Assembly (NCBI GenBank): GCA_021647245.1
Contig: JAKIVC010000013.1
Span: 1 to 62,811 of the forward strand
Origin: Gammaproteobacteria bacterium
GTDB lineage: Bacteria > Pseudomonadota > Gammaproteobacteria > RBG-16-57-12
Length of the DNA: 62,811 nucleotides
Direction: 5' to 3'
Part shown: positions 9,473 to 18,653 of the stretch, one piece after another
How positions within the stretch are numbered: position 1 is the first letter of the stretch
How the letters are laid out: each line of letters starts with the position of its first letter
Position numbers and translations under genes: made by a program
The notes under the pieces: generated by a model
What the model saw: only the letters and a program-made list of their open reading frames with translations
Databases searched by the model: none
Told to the model about the DNA's origin: nothing

Positions 9473-10348
9473 ATGATAAGCACACTGTCCAATAAGCTCT
9501 CTATCATCATCCCCGCCAAAAATGAAGCCGCCTCGCTACAGCACCTTCTTCCGTTACTCCTAAAAGCCCATCCTGACGCTGAAATTATTATTATCAACGA
9601 TGGCTCAAGCGACAACACCACAGAGATATGCTCTCAACACAACGTAAAGGTAATCACCCACCCCTACTCCATAGGCAACGGTGCGGCGATAAAATCCGGT
9701 GCACGTGCCGCCAGTGGCGATATTTTGCTGTTTATGGATGCGGATGGGCAGCACCAGCCAAAAGAGATTCAGCCACTACTGGACAAGCTGGATCAGGGGT
9801 ACGATATGGTGGTGGGTGCCCGTGACCGTAAAGGGCAGGCGGGTATTGGGCGGCTCTTGGCAAACGGTGTTTACAACAGATTGGCCAGCTGGATGACTGG
9901 GCATACCGTAAAAGATCTCACCTCCGGTTTTCGTGTGGTACGCGCCGACAAGTTTCGTGAGTTCCTCCACCTGCTACCCAACGGCTTCTCTTACCCCACC
10001 ACCAGCACCATGGCTTTTTTCCGCGCCGGTTATGCGGTGGCCTACCTGCCGATTAATGTGCAGCAGCGAAAAGGAAAAAGCCACATTAATATCTGGCGGG
10101 ATGGCGTACGTTTTCTGCTGATCATTTTCAAAGTGGGCACCCTCTACTCGCCGCTCAAGCTGTTTATTCCCATTAGCCTGCTACACGGCGCTATTGGCTT
10201 AAGTTACTACGCCTACACCTTTTTTACTGAAGGTCGCTTTACCAATATGAGTGCCATGCTGCTAAGCAGTGCGGTGATTATCTTTCTAATCGGCCTGATT
10301 TCAGAGCAGATCACCGCGCTACTTTATCAGGACAAAAACCGCAAATGA
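9473..10348 (+). CDS. GT2 family glycosyltransferase (DPM1/DPG synthase-like)
   Basis: Family 2 transferase of the dolichyl/undecaprenyl-phosphate sugar type, which moves a sugar from a nucleotide donor to a lipid or glycan carrier at the inner face of the membrane. Residues 8-230 form the GT-A fold: IIIPAKNE, the nucleotide motif INDGSSDNT, DADGQHQP with the metal-binding DxD, and a GFRVVRAD segment. Two hydrophobic helices follow (about 232-255 and 262-283). The 291 residues overlap the next gene by four bases (ATGA). It is the first gene of an eight-gene glycan cluster; the actual sugar and acceptor are unknown. Confidence 0.88.
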   Translation: MISTLSNKLSIIIPAKNEAASLQHLLPLLLKAHPDAEIIIINDGSSDNTTEICSQHNVKVITHPYSIGNGAAIKSGARAASGDILLFMDADGQHQPKEIQPLLDKLDQGYDMVVGARDRKGQAGIGRLLANGVYNRLASWMTGHTVKDLTSGFRVVRADKFREFLHLLPNGFSYPTTSTMAFFRAGYAVAYLPINVQQRKGKSHINIWRDGVRFLLIIFKVGTLYSPLKLFIPISLLHGAIGLSYYAYTFFTEGRFTNMSAMLLSSAVIIFLIGLISEQITALLYQDKNRK

Positions 10349-11409
10349 GGGTATTAATTGATATTGGCCACCCCGCTCATGTTCACTTCTTCCACCAGCC
10401 AATCCGGCAGCTACAGGCCGATGGGCATGAGATCATCATCACCAGCCGAGATAAGGAGTGTGCGCTGGCACTGCTGGACGGCATGGGGCTGGAGCACCAC
10501 CCACTTTCAGCTTTAGGCAAAGGCGGCCTCTTTGCCCTCGGCAAGGAGCTGATCTGCCGGGACATGGCACTGCTTAAGGTGGTAAAAAAAACTAAACCCG
10601 ACATCATGGCGGCCATTGGCGGCGTTTTTATCGCCCATGTGGGTAAGCTGACCGGCGTACCGTCACTGGTTTTTTACGATACGGAAAATGCCACCCTGCA
10701 AAACGCTATCACCTACCCACTCGCTTCTGCTGTTATCGTGCCCGACTGCTACCACGCCTGGCTCCCCAAGCAGCGGCATATTCGCTATCACGGCTATCAC
10801 GAACTCAGCTACCTGCACCCTCATTACTTCACTGCTGAGCGCGAAGTTGCGATAGAAAATGGCCTCAGCGATACAGCGGATACTTTTTTTCTGCGCCTGG
10901 TCTCTTGGCAAGCCAACCATGATGTGGGTGAAAATGGCTGGAGTGAGGCACTACTGGAAAAGTTAATTAACAAACTCAGCCCCCTGGGTAAGGTGTTAAT
11001 CTCCTCAGAGGCTCCACTCAGTCCGGCGATGGATCGCTACCGTTATCAGGGCAATATAAATCAAGTTCATCATGTGATGGCGTATAGCCGGCTATTTATT
11101 GGCGAAAGCGCCACCATGGCCTCAGAGTGTGCCGTATTAGGTGTACCGGCACTCTACGCGGCTGAGACCGGACGCGGCTACACCACCCAACAGGAGCAGC
11201 AGTTTGGCTTGGTAAAAAACCTGCACACCATTGAGTGGTCTGCGCTTGAAAAGAGTATTGATGAGCTGTTAGCCCACCCCGAAAGCCATTGGCAGCAGGC
11301 TCGCCAGCAACTACTGAACGAAACCATCGACGTTGCACGGTTTGTCACGCACTGTATCACCACCTTTCCAGCGCCGCTGCAACACTACCAAGCCTCACTG
11401 GAGTCGTAA
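10345..11409 (+). CDS. DUF354 family putative glycosyltransferase
   Basis: A 354-residue protein beginning MRVLIDIGHPAHVHFFH, the hallmark of the DUF354 family. These proteins have a GT-B-like fold and occur in polysaccharide clusters of bacteria and archaea. The GESATMASECAVLGVPALY segment (about 252-271) corresponds to the donor-binding C-terminal half in related UDP-sugar enzymes. The start overlaps the upstream gene by four bases, and asnB begins right after its stop, so the three are co-translated. Enzymatic activity is inferred from fold and context only. Confidence 0.8.
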   Translation: MRVLIDIGHPAHVHFFHQPIRQLQADGHEIIITSRDKECALALLDGMGLEHHPLSALGKGGLFALGKELICRDMALLKVVKKTKPDIMAAIGGVFIAHVGKLTGVPSLVFYDTENATLQNAITYPLASAVIVPDCYHAWLPKQRHIRYHGYHELSYLHPHYFTAEREVAIENGLSDTADTFFLRLVSWQANHDVGENGWSEALLEKLINKLSPLGKVLISSEAPLSPAMDRYRYQGNINQVHHVMAYSRLFIGESATMASECAVLGVPALYAAETGRGYTTQQEQQFGLVKNLHTIEWSALEKSIDELLAHPESHWQQARQQLLNETIDVARFVTHCITTFPAPLQHYQASLES

Positions 11410-11410
11410 C

Positions 11411-13261
11411 ATGTGTGGCATTGCCGGCTGGTTTTCCGCTGCCCCGATCAGCGCCGATGCAGAGACATCACTCAGGTCGATGATCCGCACCCTTATCCAT
11501 CGCGGCCCAGATGGTGAGGGTATAAAACTGTTTGACCACGCGGCATTAGGCCACTGCCGCCTTGCTATTATCGACCCCAATGGTGGTCAGCAACCGATGC
11601 ACAGCCACGATGGACGTTACTGCATCATTTTTAACGGTGAAATATACAACTATCAAGCACTGCGCAAAACATTAGCCGAGCGAGGCCACACCTTTCAGCA
11701 CCACTCCGATACCGAGGTAATTCTCGAGCTCTACCGTGCCGATGGCTGGCAGGGGTTTTCGCGGCTACGCGGTATGTTCAGCTTCGCCCTGTGGGACAAT
11801 CAGCTTAAGCAGGGCTTTCTGGTGCGTGATCCACAGGGTATCAAGCCGCTGTTTATTCAGCATCAGGGGGGGCAGCTCTACTTTGCTTCAGAGGCCAAAG
11901 CACTGCCCGCCTGCCAGCCACAAAAGAGCCAGCTAGATCATAATGCACTGCACCAGCTAATGAACTTCCGCTACCTGCCAGGGAGTATCAGCCTGTTTAA
12001 AGGGGTTTCACAACTTCCCCCCGCTACGGTATTAAGCTGGCAACCCAGCGGTGTACTGCAACAGCACTTGATTCAACCTACCGCCACAACCACCGGCGAC
12101 ACGCTGTCACAGCTTCGCAACAGCGTAGAGCAACACCTCACCGCCGATGTAGAGGTGGCCTGCTACCTCTCCGGTGGCATTGATTCCGCCACCATCGCTG
12201 CCATTGCGGTGCAACAACAGCCGCTGCGCAGCTTTACCCTGGCGGTGGGTGATGACCCAAACGAAGCGATCAACGCCGCAAGCAGTGCTCAGCTCTTAAA
12301 CATTCAAAATCAACAAGGTGAGATTGGTGGCGACCTGGAGCAGCAGTTACTGAGTCTGGTCTGGCATCTGGAGACACCCAAGGTCAACGCCCTGCAAGTG
12401 AGTCAGCTGGCGCAGCTGGCGAGCAAAGAGGTTAAAGTGGTGCTTTCTGGGTTGGGTGGAGATGAGCTGTTTTTCGGCTACAATGCCCATAAAATATTCA
12501 ACCAATGCCAGCACCTCAGCCGCTGGCTCCCCAGGTTGGCCAGCCAGCCACTGGGGGCGCTGGGCAACCAGCTAATAAGCACCCTGCAACGCACCCCCTG
12601 GAGCGAACCCCAGCGGGCGATGCAGATGTTGCAACAGCTGGGCAACTGGCCTCAGCTCTATGGCCTGTTACGCAATGTATGGGATAACCCCAAAATGCGC
12701 CGGCAGATCTACGGCCCGAGAATGCTGGATCAGCCACTCGACAATAGCTTTGAACTGCTCGAACGGCGCTGGCCTAAAACAGCATCTCCCATCGCCTCAA
12801 TGGCGCAATTTGAGCTGCATAACAAGATGGTCAACGACCTGCTTTGGCAGGAAGATCGCGTCAGCATGGCGGTCGGAGTTGAAGTACGTACCCCGTTTGT
12901 AGATGCTCCCTTGATTGCCCATATGCAGCAATTCCGCCCGGAGCAGCTAATGAGCGGGGGCGCTAAAGGGTATCTGCGCCAGGTCATAAAGGAGCTGTTA
13001 CCTGCTGAAATTCTGCAACGCCCTAAAAGCGGCTTTCAACTGGACTCACCGCACTTCTTTCATCAGCAGCTCAAACCCATTGCCGAGCGTTGGTTAAATC
13101 AGGAGATCACTGAGCGGCATGGGCTGTTCAACTACACATTTATCGATTGGGTACAAAAACACCCCCCTCGCACCGGACTGCGCTGGCATTACTTCATGCT
13201 TTACCTTATGTTATTGACCCATATGTGGATGATGCAATTTGAAGGTAAAGATGCCAGTTGA
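11411..13261 (+). CDS. asparagine synthase, glutamine-hydrolysing type (glycan cluster)
   Basis: A 616-residue two-domain amidotransferase. Met is followed by the catalytic Cys2 (MCGIAGWF), starting a class II glutaminase domain with HRGPDGEG and the ammonia-tunnel motif NGEIYNY. A synthetase domain follows with the PP-loop SGGIDS (254-259) that adenylates a carboxylate. The start at 11411 is required because Cys2 must become N-terminal. AsnB-like proteins are common in capsule and exopolysaccharide clusters, where they may amidate a uronic acid or another acid rather than make asparagine; which applies here cannot be seen. Confidence 0.88.
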   Translation: MCGIAGWFSAAPISADAETSLRSMIRTLIHRGPDGEGIKLFDHAALGHCRLAIIDPNGGQQPMHSHDGRYCIIFNGEIYNYQALRKTLAERGHTFQHHSDTEVILELYRADGWQGFSRLRGMFSFALWDNQLKQGFLVRDPQGIKPLFIQHQGGQLYFASEAKALPACQPQKSQLDHNALHQLMNFRYLPGSISLFKGVSQLPPATVLSWQPSGVLQQHLIQPTATTTGDTLSQLRNSVEQHLTADVEVACYLSGGIDSATIAAIAVQQQPLRSFTLAVGDDPNEAINAASSAQLLNIQNQQGEIGGDLEQQLLSLVWHLETPKVNALQVSQLAQLASKEVKVVLSGLGGDELFFGYNAHKIFNQCQHLSRWLPRLASQPLGALGNQLISTLQRTPWSEPQRAMQMLQQLGNWPQLYGLLRNVWDNPKMRRQIYGPRMLDQPLDNSFELLERRWPKTASPIASMAQFELHNKMVNDLLWQEDRVSMAVGVEVRTPFVDAPLIAHMQQFRPEQLMSGGAKGYLRQVIKELLPAEILQRPKSGFQLDSPHFFHQQLKPIAERWLNQEITERHGLFNYTFIDWVQKHPPRTGLRWHYFMLYLMLLTHMWMMQFEGKDAS

Positions 13262-14432
13262 AAACAGTGAGATAGAGGCGGTCCTCGACCAGCTCTATAA
13301 CTACAGCCGCCAGCAAACATGGCGCGGCTATAACAAACATGATGGCCTGAATAGCCCACTGCTAAAAGCCAGCCTGGGCTGGTCAAAATGGCCACGGCTG
13401 GTTGCCATTCAGGGGGTGATGCGCTCACCGCTTAACCTGCGCCCACTACTGCTTAACCCCAAGGTGTACAACCCCAAGGGGCTGGCACTTTTTGCCATGG
13501 GCTTGTTTGATCGCTACCGTGTCTCTAACCAGTCACAACACCTTGCTGAAGCTGAACAGCTACTCACACTGATAGAACAAAACCGCTCACCCGGCAACTG
13601 GTCGGGAAGCTGTTGGGGCTACCACTACCCGTGGCAGGACCCTGGCTTTTACGCACCCACTAACACCCCCAACGCGGTCGTCAGCTGCTTTGTCTGCGAA
13701 GCATTTTTAGAGGGGTATCGATGCAGCCAAAACCCTCGTTACTTGGAGATCGTCGCCAGCACCCTGCAGTTTTTACTCAATGATTTAACCCCACTCAAAG
13801 ATCAAAAAAATGAACTCTGCCTAGGTTATATGCCAATGCCCATGAGTATGCGGGTCATGGATGTCAGCATCTTGATCGGCACCGTCATCGCCCAACACAA
13901 TGCCCTTAGCAACGAAAGTAAACACCAACAAACTGCCGAACGTCTGGTGCGCTATGTGATCAACCAGCAGACCGATTATCACGCCTGGTGGTATACCGAC
14001 CCACCCACCGACTCGCGCATCAGCCACGACAACTACCACACCGGTTTCATTCTCGATGCGCTGCAACGCTATATGGATGCAACAGCCGATTATCAGTGGC
14101 AACAAAACTACGATAACGGCCTAGCGTTTTACGCCGAAAAGCTCTTCAACCCCGACGGTTCGCCCCGCTGGATGCACGATGTGGATTTCCCCCACGACAT
14201 TCATGGTGCCGCCCAGGGGATTCTCACCTTCTCGCGCCACCCGCAACAGTACCCAGGGCTGGCGGAAAAGATCACCCGTTGGACGCTGGATAACATGTAC
14301 CACCCCGAGGGGCGCTTCTATTACCAGCAGACCAAGCACTTCACCAAACGCTTTACCCTGTTGCGCTGGTGTAATGGTTGGATGGCGCGAGCACTGGGTA
14401 ATCAGCAGTACAACAAGCAACTGAATTTATGA
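13251..14432 (+). CDS. six-hairpin (alpha/alpha) glycosidase-like protein
   Basis: A cytoplasmic-looking protein of 393 residues with no signal peptide, rich in Trp/Tyr/His. Repeated helical-hairpin signatures such as GLALFAMGLFDRYR, WSGSCWGYHYPWQD, DNYHTGFILDALQRY and HDIHGAAQGILTF resemble the (alpha/alpha)6 barrels of glycan-processing hydrolases, lyases and epimerases. Homologues in polysaccharide clusters are often mislabelled. The ATG at 13251 is preferred over a TTG at 13239 because AAGGT sits just upstream. It overlaps asnB by 11 bp and abuts the heptosyltransferase-like gene by an ATGA overlap. The substrate is unknown. Confidence 0.65.
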   Translation: MPVENSEIEAVLDQLYNYSRQQTWRGYNKHDGLNSPLLKASLGWSKWPRLVAIQGVMRSPLNLRPLLLNPKVYNPKGLALFAMGLFDRYRVSNQSQHLAEAEQLLTLIEQNRSPGNWSGSCWGYHYPWQDPGFYAPTNTPNAVVSCFVCEAFLEGYRCSQNPRYLEIVASTLQFLLNDLTPLKDQKNELCLGYMPMPMSMRVMDVSILIGTVIAQHNALSNESKHQQTAERLVRYVINQQTDYHAWWYTDPPTDSRISHDNYHTGFILDALQRYMDATADYQWQQNYDNGLAFYAEKLFNPDGSPRWMHDVDFPHDIHGAAQGILTFSRHPQQYPGLAEKITRWTLDNMYHPEGRFYYQQTKHFTKRFTLLRWCNGWMARALGNQQYNKQLNL

Positions 14433-15484
14433 AAAAAATCCTCTACCTTGGCCCTTCTGGCATTGGCGACTGGTGCTTTATCTACCCCTCGCTAACCGCA
14501 CTGCTGGCTAAATACGGTGCAGAGAAAATTGACCTGGTTATCCCCTACCCCAATGCAGGCAATCAGCTACTTTCACACAACCAACTGATTGGCGATGTTC
14601 ACTATTTAAAGCGCCAACTTGGTGGCATTGGCCTGATCCGTTACCTGTTTCGCTGGCTAAATCGCCTTCAGGCGATCAGACAAGAGCATTATCAGGCCAT
14701 CGTAATCAGTTTTTTATCCAACCAGCCTGATATGTTGCTGCTCGCCCGCTTGTCTGGCTGCCACAAAAGAGTAGGCATTCACACACAACCCAACTGGCTG
14801 CAAAAGTCAGCCATCAATAATCCTGTTGATGCGGGCGACGAGCAGAACCGCCTTACCCTACACCAGCTCTATGCCGCAGAACCACAATACCAATCGCTCA
14901 CCCCTCCGCCCTTTATTGCTAGCAACAGCGCGGATGAGGTCACCCAGTTACTACAACAGTATGATATTAACCGCCCCTACATTGTTCTGGGTGCGGGGGG
15001 CGGGCGAAATGCCCAGTGGCGCTTTTGGCCTGCCCACCACTACGCCGAATTGATCAATCTGGGTGCTCATTTTCAATGGGTCATACTGGGCGGTGGTGAC
15101 GATGACCAAGCGCAGGCTCAATCTATTCTTCGCCATACCACCCAACAACAGCGTGTTAAAAACTTGGTCGATAAAACCTCAATGCCCGATGCGCTCGCAC
15201 TCATCTCTCAAGCACACGCCGTTGTTGGCAATGATAGCGGCATTGCCAATTTATCCACCGTCATGAAAACCCCAACACTCTGTCTCTATGGGCCAACCTC
15301 CGCCTTGCTCACTGGCCCGGCACTCAACGGTGCCATCGCGCTGGAGAGCAAACTAGCCTGCCGCCCCTGCTTCGACAACCAAATGAACCCAGAAAAAGCC
15401 ATACACTGCCCCGATAGAGAGTGCCTCGAGCACATTACCCCTCAACAGGTATATAATCACCTTCCGCCGCTGAAGGGGTATTGA
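14429..15484 (+). CDS. GT9 family glycosyltransferase (heptosyltransferase-like)
   Basis: A GT-B fold enzyme of the ADP-heptose:LPS heptosyltransferase family. In its 351 residues, the N-terminal LGPSGIGDWCFIYPSL corresponds to the acceptor-side loop, GAGGGRNAQWRFWPAHHYAEL to the interdomain region, and VGNDSGIANLSTVMKTPTLCLYGPT to the donor-binding motif of the family. The C-terminal CPDRECLEHITP is also family-typical. It overlaps its upstream neighbour by four bases. Its place outside an LPS-core locus suggests that it adds a sugar to the glycan built by this cluster rather than inner-core heptose. Confidence 0.85.
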   Translation: MKKILYLGPSGIGDWCFIYPSLTALLAKYGAEKIDLVIPYPNAGNQLLSHNQLIGDVHYLKRQLGGIGLIRYLFRWLNRLQAIRQEHYQAIVISFLSNQPDMLLLARLSGCHKRVGIHTQPNWLQKSAINNPVDAGDEQNRLTLHQLYAAEPQYQSLTPPPFIASNSADEVTQLLQQYDINRPYIVLGAGGGRNAQWRFWPAHHYAELINLGAHFQWVILGGGDDDQAQAQSILRHTTQQQRVKNLVDKTSMPDALALISQAHAVVGNDSGIANLSTVMKTPTLCLYGPTSALLTGPALNGAIALESKLACRPCFDNQMNPEKAIHCPDRECLEHITPQQVYNHLPPLKGY

Positions 15485-15491
15485 ACAACCG

Positions 15492-16439
15492 ATGAAATAT
15501 AGATTTAGATCACTACTGCACATGCTGGCAAACCAACTAAAACAGTTCACGCCGCTGCGAAAACTCTATGCTGCACTGTTCGACGCTGAAAGAAGCCGGC
15601 AGTTTGAACTCACCGAGTGGATGAAGCGGGGGTGTAACATCAGCCATAAGCAGGCATTCAAAAGGGTCATCTTCGAGGCGGGTGAAGCGTGGGTGACACT
15701 ACCCAATGGGCTGGAGATACGATATATCACGGAAATCCCCGGCGCCGGGGTTGAGCCTTGCATCTACCGCGGTGAGTATGAACCCGAAATCACACAGCGA
15801 CTACTTGAACAGCTCAACAACAGCAGCACCTTCATTGATATTGGAGCCAATATTGGTTGGTTCACACTTCACGCGGCCCATCGCTATCCCGGCATCAGCA
15901 TTCACGCTTTTGAGCCGGGTGCCTTCGCCTACAGCAATATAGACAAAAACATTGAGCGTAACCGGTTCAAATCACACGTCAAACTAAACCAGCGGGTAGT
16001 AAGCGACCGCTGTGGCAGCGAGATATTCAGCACCCAGCAACTTGGGCACCCACTCAACCATATCATTCGATCCAAGCATAGCTCGCCAGCAAAAGGAACC
16101 CCGGTAGCGGCCACCACCCTCGACCACTATATAGAGCACCACGCCATCACCTCAATTGATCTGATCAAATGTGATGTAGAGGGTGCGGAAATGTTGGTAT
16201 TAAAAGGTGCCCGCAAGCTGCTTAAATCACACCAGCCAGAACTACTACTCGAGGTTAATCCACTCTGGACAGCGCGCTTTGACTACACGCCAGAACAACT
16301 TTGGGCTTTACTCAAGGATTTCGGTTACCATTACCAGATCATTGAGAGTGATGGCAGTACGCGATGCAGTGGCCACTTCGCTAGCGATGTGGGAGAGGGT
16401 GCCAATGTCTACTTCTCGGTGCAAAAGAAACAACCTTAA
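15492..16439 (+). CDS. FkbM family methyltransferase
   Basis: A SAM-dependent O-methyltransferase of the FkbM family, 315 residues. Motif I is FIDIGANIGWFTLHAA (about 114-129), followed by the acidic strand HAFEPG. The characteristic IKCDVEGAEMLVLKGA (about 223-238) supplies catalytic and SAM-binding residues. FkbM enzymes in glycan clusters methylate sugar hydroxyls. It starts 7 bp after the GT9 gene. The N-terminal 70 residues are basic and amphipathic without a clear signal peptide. Confidence 0.85.
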   Translation: MKYRFRSLLHMLANQLKQFTPLRKLYAALFDAERSRQFELTEWMKRGCNISHKQAFKRVIFEAGEAWVTLPNGLEIRYITEIPGAGVEPCIYRGEYEPEITQRLLEQLNNSSTFIDIGANIGWFTLHAAHRYPGISIHAFEPGAFAYSNIDKNIERNRFKSHVKLNQRVVSDRCGSEIFSTQQLGHPLNHIIRSKHSSPAKGTPVAATTLDHYIEHHAITSIDLIKCDVEGAEMLVLKGARKLLKSHQPELLLEVNPLWTARFDYTPEQLWALLKDFGYHYQIIESDGSTRCSGHFASDVGEGANVYFSVQKKQP

Positions 16440-16461
16440 CTCGAATGATCATAGCCACTCC

Positions 16462-17523
16462 ATGCCTAAATTACCCACTATTCTGTTCTCAACCACACAG
16501 CAATTTAACCCCGGAGATGAGGTGATTCTGATGGGCATCGAGCGACTACTGGCGGCCGCTGGCATCCGCTATCAGAAGAGAGTTTACGACCGCAACCCTG
16601 CCCATAAACAACAGCGCATAGATGCCCTGAGTAGTGCCCACCCACAAGCCATTGACTACGTTATTTTTGCAGGTACGCCTGAGTGGTGCTCAGAATTCCC
16701 AAGCCTGGGTGATCTGTTAAAAGGCCCCTATAGCGCCCGTTTTTTGGCCCGAATACTGCGACTGCGGCAAACCGATCGTAGCAATGACCCGCTACTACGC
16801 TACATTATAAAGCAGCGCATTCATTGCGCATTTTTGGGTGTTGGTAGCTCCAAACCCCCCGTCGCCACACAAAAAATTGACCAGATTCTGCGCCAGCTCA
16901 CTGAGCTCTTTATCGTGCGAGATCAGCAGACTGCAAGCTGCTTTACGCCATATCAACCCCAGCAGGCCCCTTGCCCTGCCTTCTTCTGCTCAGACCAAAC
17001 AGCACCACGCCACTCGCTCAACAAAATTGGTATCACACTACAAGCCCCCCACAGCAATCTGATTCGCATGAATAGATCGGGCTTCGAATATGCCATAAAC
17101 ACTTTTCATAAAGTTCGACAGCATTTTGCCAATGTCGAGCTGATTTGCCACTCAAAAAAAGATGCTGAATATTTAAAAACAGTCGCTGCCGACACAAAAA
17201 TCAACACCATTAGCAGTGGTGAATCACTGCTCGAAACATACCAACAGTTTGATGCCATACTCTCCACCCGGCTGCATGGCTGCGTCGCCGCCTGCTCCTT
17301 GGGGCTACCTACATTTCAACTGTGGCACGGCTTGCGAATGTCAACTTTGAAGCAACTTCCGGTTGATAACAGAGAAGGAGGAGCGTGCGCCATAAAGTGG
17401 CTTGAGAGTATGGATATTGCAGCACACTCCCAAGCAATTCTTGACCAAAAACAGCTGGCATTCAGGTACTATTTGACTCAAATGGAATCTTTAAAGCAGC
17501 TCCGAACTCGCGTCGAAATGTAA
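16462..17523 (+). CDS. polysaccharide pyruvyl transferase family protein
   Basis: A member of the family that transfers pyruvate ketals onto polysaccharide sugars (the CsaB/WcaK type), 353 residues. The N-terminal FNPGDEVILMGIERLL and the C-terminal STRLHGCVAACSLGLPTFQLWHG segments are the family signatures. Upstream of the ATG at 16462 the frame is open into the FkbM gene but encodes nothing family-like. The ribosome site is weak, so translation may depend on coupling. The stop TAA is immediately followed by the ATG of the next gene. Some members are sugar transferases without pyruvylation activity. Confidence 0.8.
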   Translation: MPKLPTILFSTTQQFNPGDEVILMGIERLLAAAGIRYQKRVYDRNPAHKQQRIDALSSAHPQAIDYVIFAGTPEWCSEFPSLGDLLKGPYSARFLARILRLRQTDRSNDPLLRYIIKQRIHCAFLGVGSSKPPVATQKIDQILRQLTELFIVRDQQTASCFTPYQPQQAPCPAFFCSDQTAPRHSLNKIGITLQAPHSNLIRMNRSGFEYAINTFHKVRQHFANVELICHSKKDAEYLKTVAADTKINTISSGESLLETYQQFDAILSTRLHGCVAACSLGLPTFQLWHGLRMSTLKQLPVDNREGGACAIKWLESMDIAAHSQAILDQKQLAFRYYLTQMESLKQLRTRVEM

Positions 17524-18486
17524 ATGGGTCTATTCAGAGGCTCCTTGAAGAAGGTGGCGTTTTCTCTCACACCCACGACAACAAAGATAGTCAGTATCGT
17601 GCTGTGGCTCGCAATCCTCGGCTACGCCTGGAGTATTCGCGAGCTATTCCAACCGGTTATCGAGCTGCCCGCGTCAACCATTGCGGCACTGCTCCTGCTC
17701 ACCGTCATTCAGCTCGGCTTGCAGACTGTATTACTACCCCTCATGCTCTCTTGTCTTGGCACTCAATTATCATGGCGAACCTGGCTTCCCGTGGGCATTC
17801 TTAGCGGCACCGCCAATATGTTGCTCCCCGCACAAGGGGGCACCGCGCTCAAAAGTCTCTACCTCAAAAAGCAGCACAACATCGACTACAGCGACACCGT
17901 TGCCATTGCTGGGTTTCAGCTTATAATCCGCCTCAGCTGCTTCACTCTGATTGCACTGATTGCACTCTCTGTTTACCTCTATAAACAGAGTTCTGACTAT
18001 CTACCCTACCCACTCATAATACTCCTAGTGCTGCCTATCTTGCTGACCCTGGCTTGGCACTTTCAACAGCACCTTGTTGCAAGAGTGAGCCAGCCATGGC
18101 TCAAATCATTAGCCACTGCCTTTTTTCAGTTAGCCCGTAACCGCCGCCTGTTAGTCTCAAGTTCACTCATTAATCTTTCAATTCTTCTCAGCAACGCACT
18201 GTTGTTTGCCATTCTGTTTACAACCTTCAATGTTCCCGTGAGTACCGAGCTTATAATGCTCTACACATCACTCAAGTTTATCTCGCTGGTTATCAATATA
18301 ATCCCTGGAAATATGGGGATTTCAGAGTTGCTCAGCGGCTTTTTTACCTCACTGCTACATGGAAATTTTGAAGCGGGTGTAGCCGCTGCACTCACTGCTC
18401 GCGGGGTGGCGCTGTTGGTCTCACTCCTGAGTGCCGCTATGGTTGTCATTTTCTCCCGCAACAGCGCAAAGAGAAATATAGGTTAA
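17524..18486 (+). CDS. LPG-synthase-TM/AglD-type membrane protein (possible flippase)
   Basis: A polytopic inner-membrane protein of 320 residues with about eight hydrophobic segments. It carries features of the lysylphosphatidylglycerol-synthase transmembrane family: a LLPAQGGTALKSLYLKK-like loop near 100-115 and NIIPGNMGISELLSGFF near 258-275. Members lacking the soluble aminoacyl domain, like this one, occur in glycan clusters and are suspected lipid-linked glycan transporters. It is the last gene of the cluster, with its start directly after the pyruvyl-transferase stop. Role inferred from family and context. Confidence 0.75.
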   Translation: MGLFRGSLKKVAFSLTPTTTKIVSIVLWLAILGYAWSIRELFQPVIELPASTIAALLLLTVIQLGLQTVLLPLMLSCLGTQLSWRTWLPVGILSGTANMLLPAQGGTALKSLYLKKQHNIDYSDTVAIAGFQLIIRLSCFTLIALIALSVYLYKQSSDYLPYPLIILLVLPILLTLAWHFQQHLVARVSQPWLKSLATAFFQLARNRRLLVSSSLINLSILLSNALLFAILFTTFNVPVSTELIMLYTSLKFISLVINIIPGNMGISELLSGFFTSLLHGNFEAGVAAALTARGVALLVSLLSAAMVVIFSRNSAKRNIG

Positions 18487-18653
18487 TCGAAGCGCAGAGA
18501 GCGTTTACTTTTTTCCGCAAGCGCCGATAACCTTCCCAACCAGTAGACAGAGCAGCGGCAAGCTATATGCTGCGGGGTACGCCGAGGGTGTAATATGCAG
18601 CCCCAGCAAGTATACTGAAAAACTATCATCTAAAACCTCACATAGAAGTATAT

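Noticed and set aside
13484-13500. TGGCAC followed by TTTTTGC as a sigma-54 promoter
   Set aside because: GG and GC are 8 bp apart instead of 10, and the site lies inside the six-hairpin gene.
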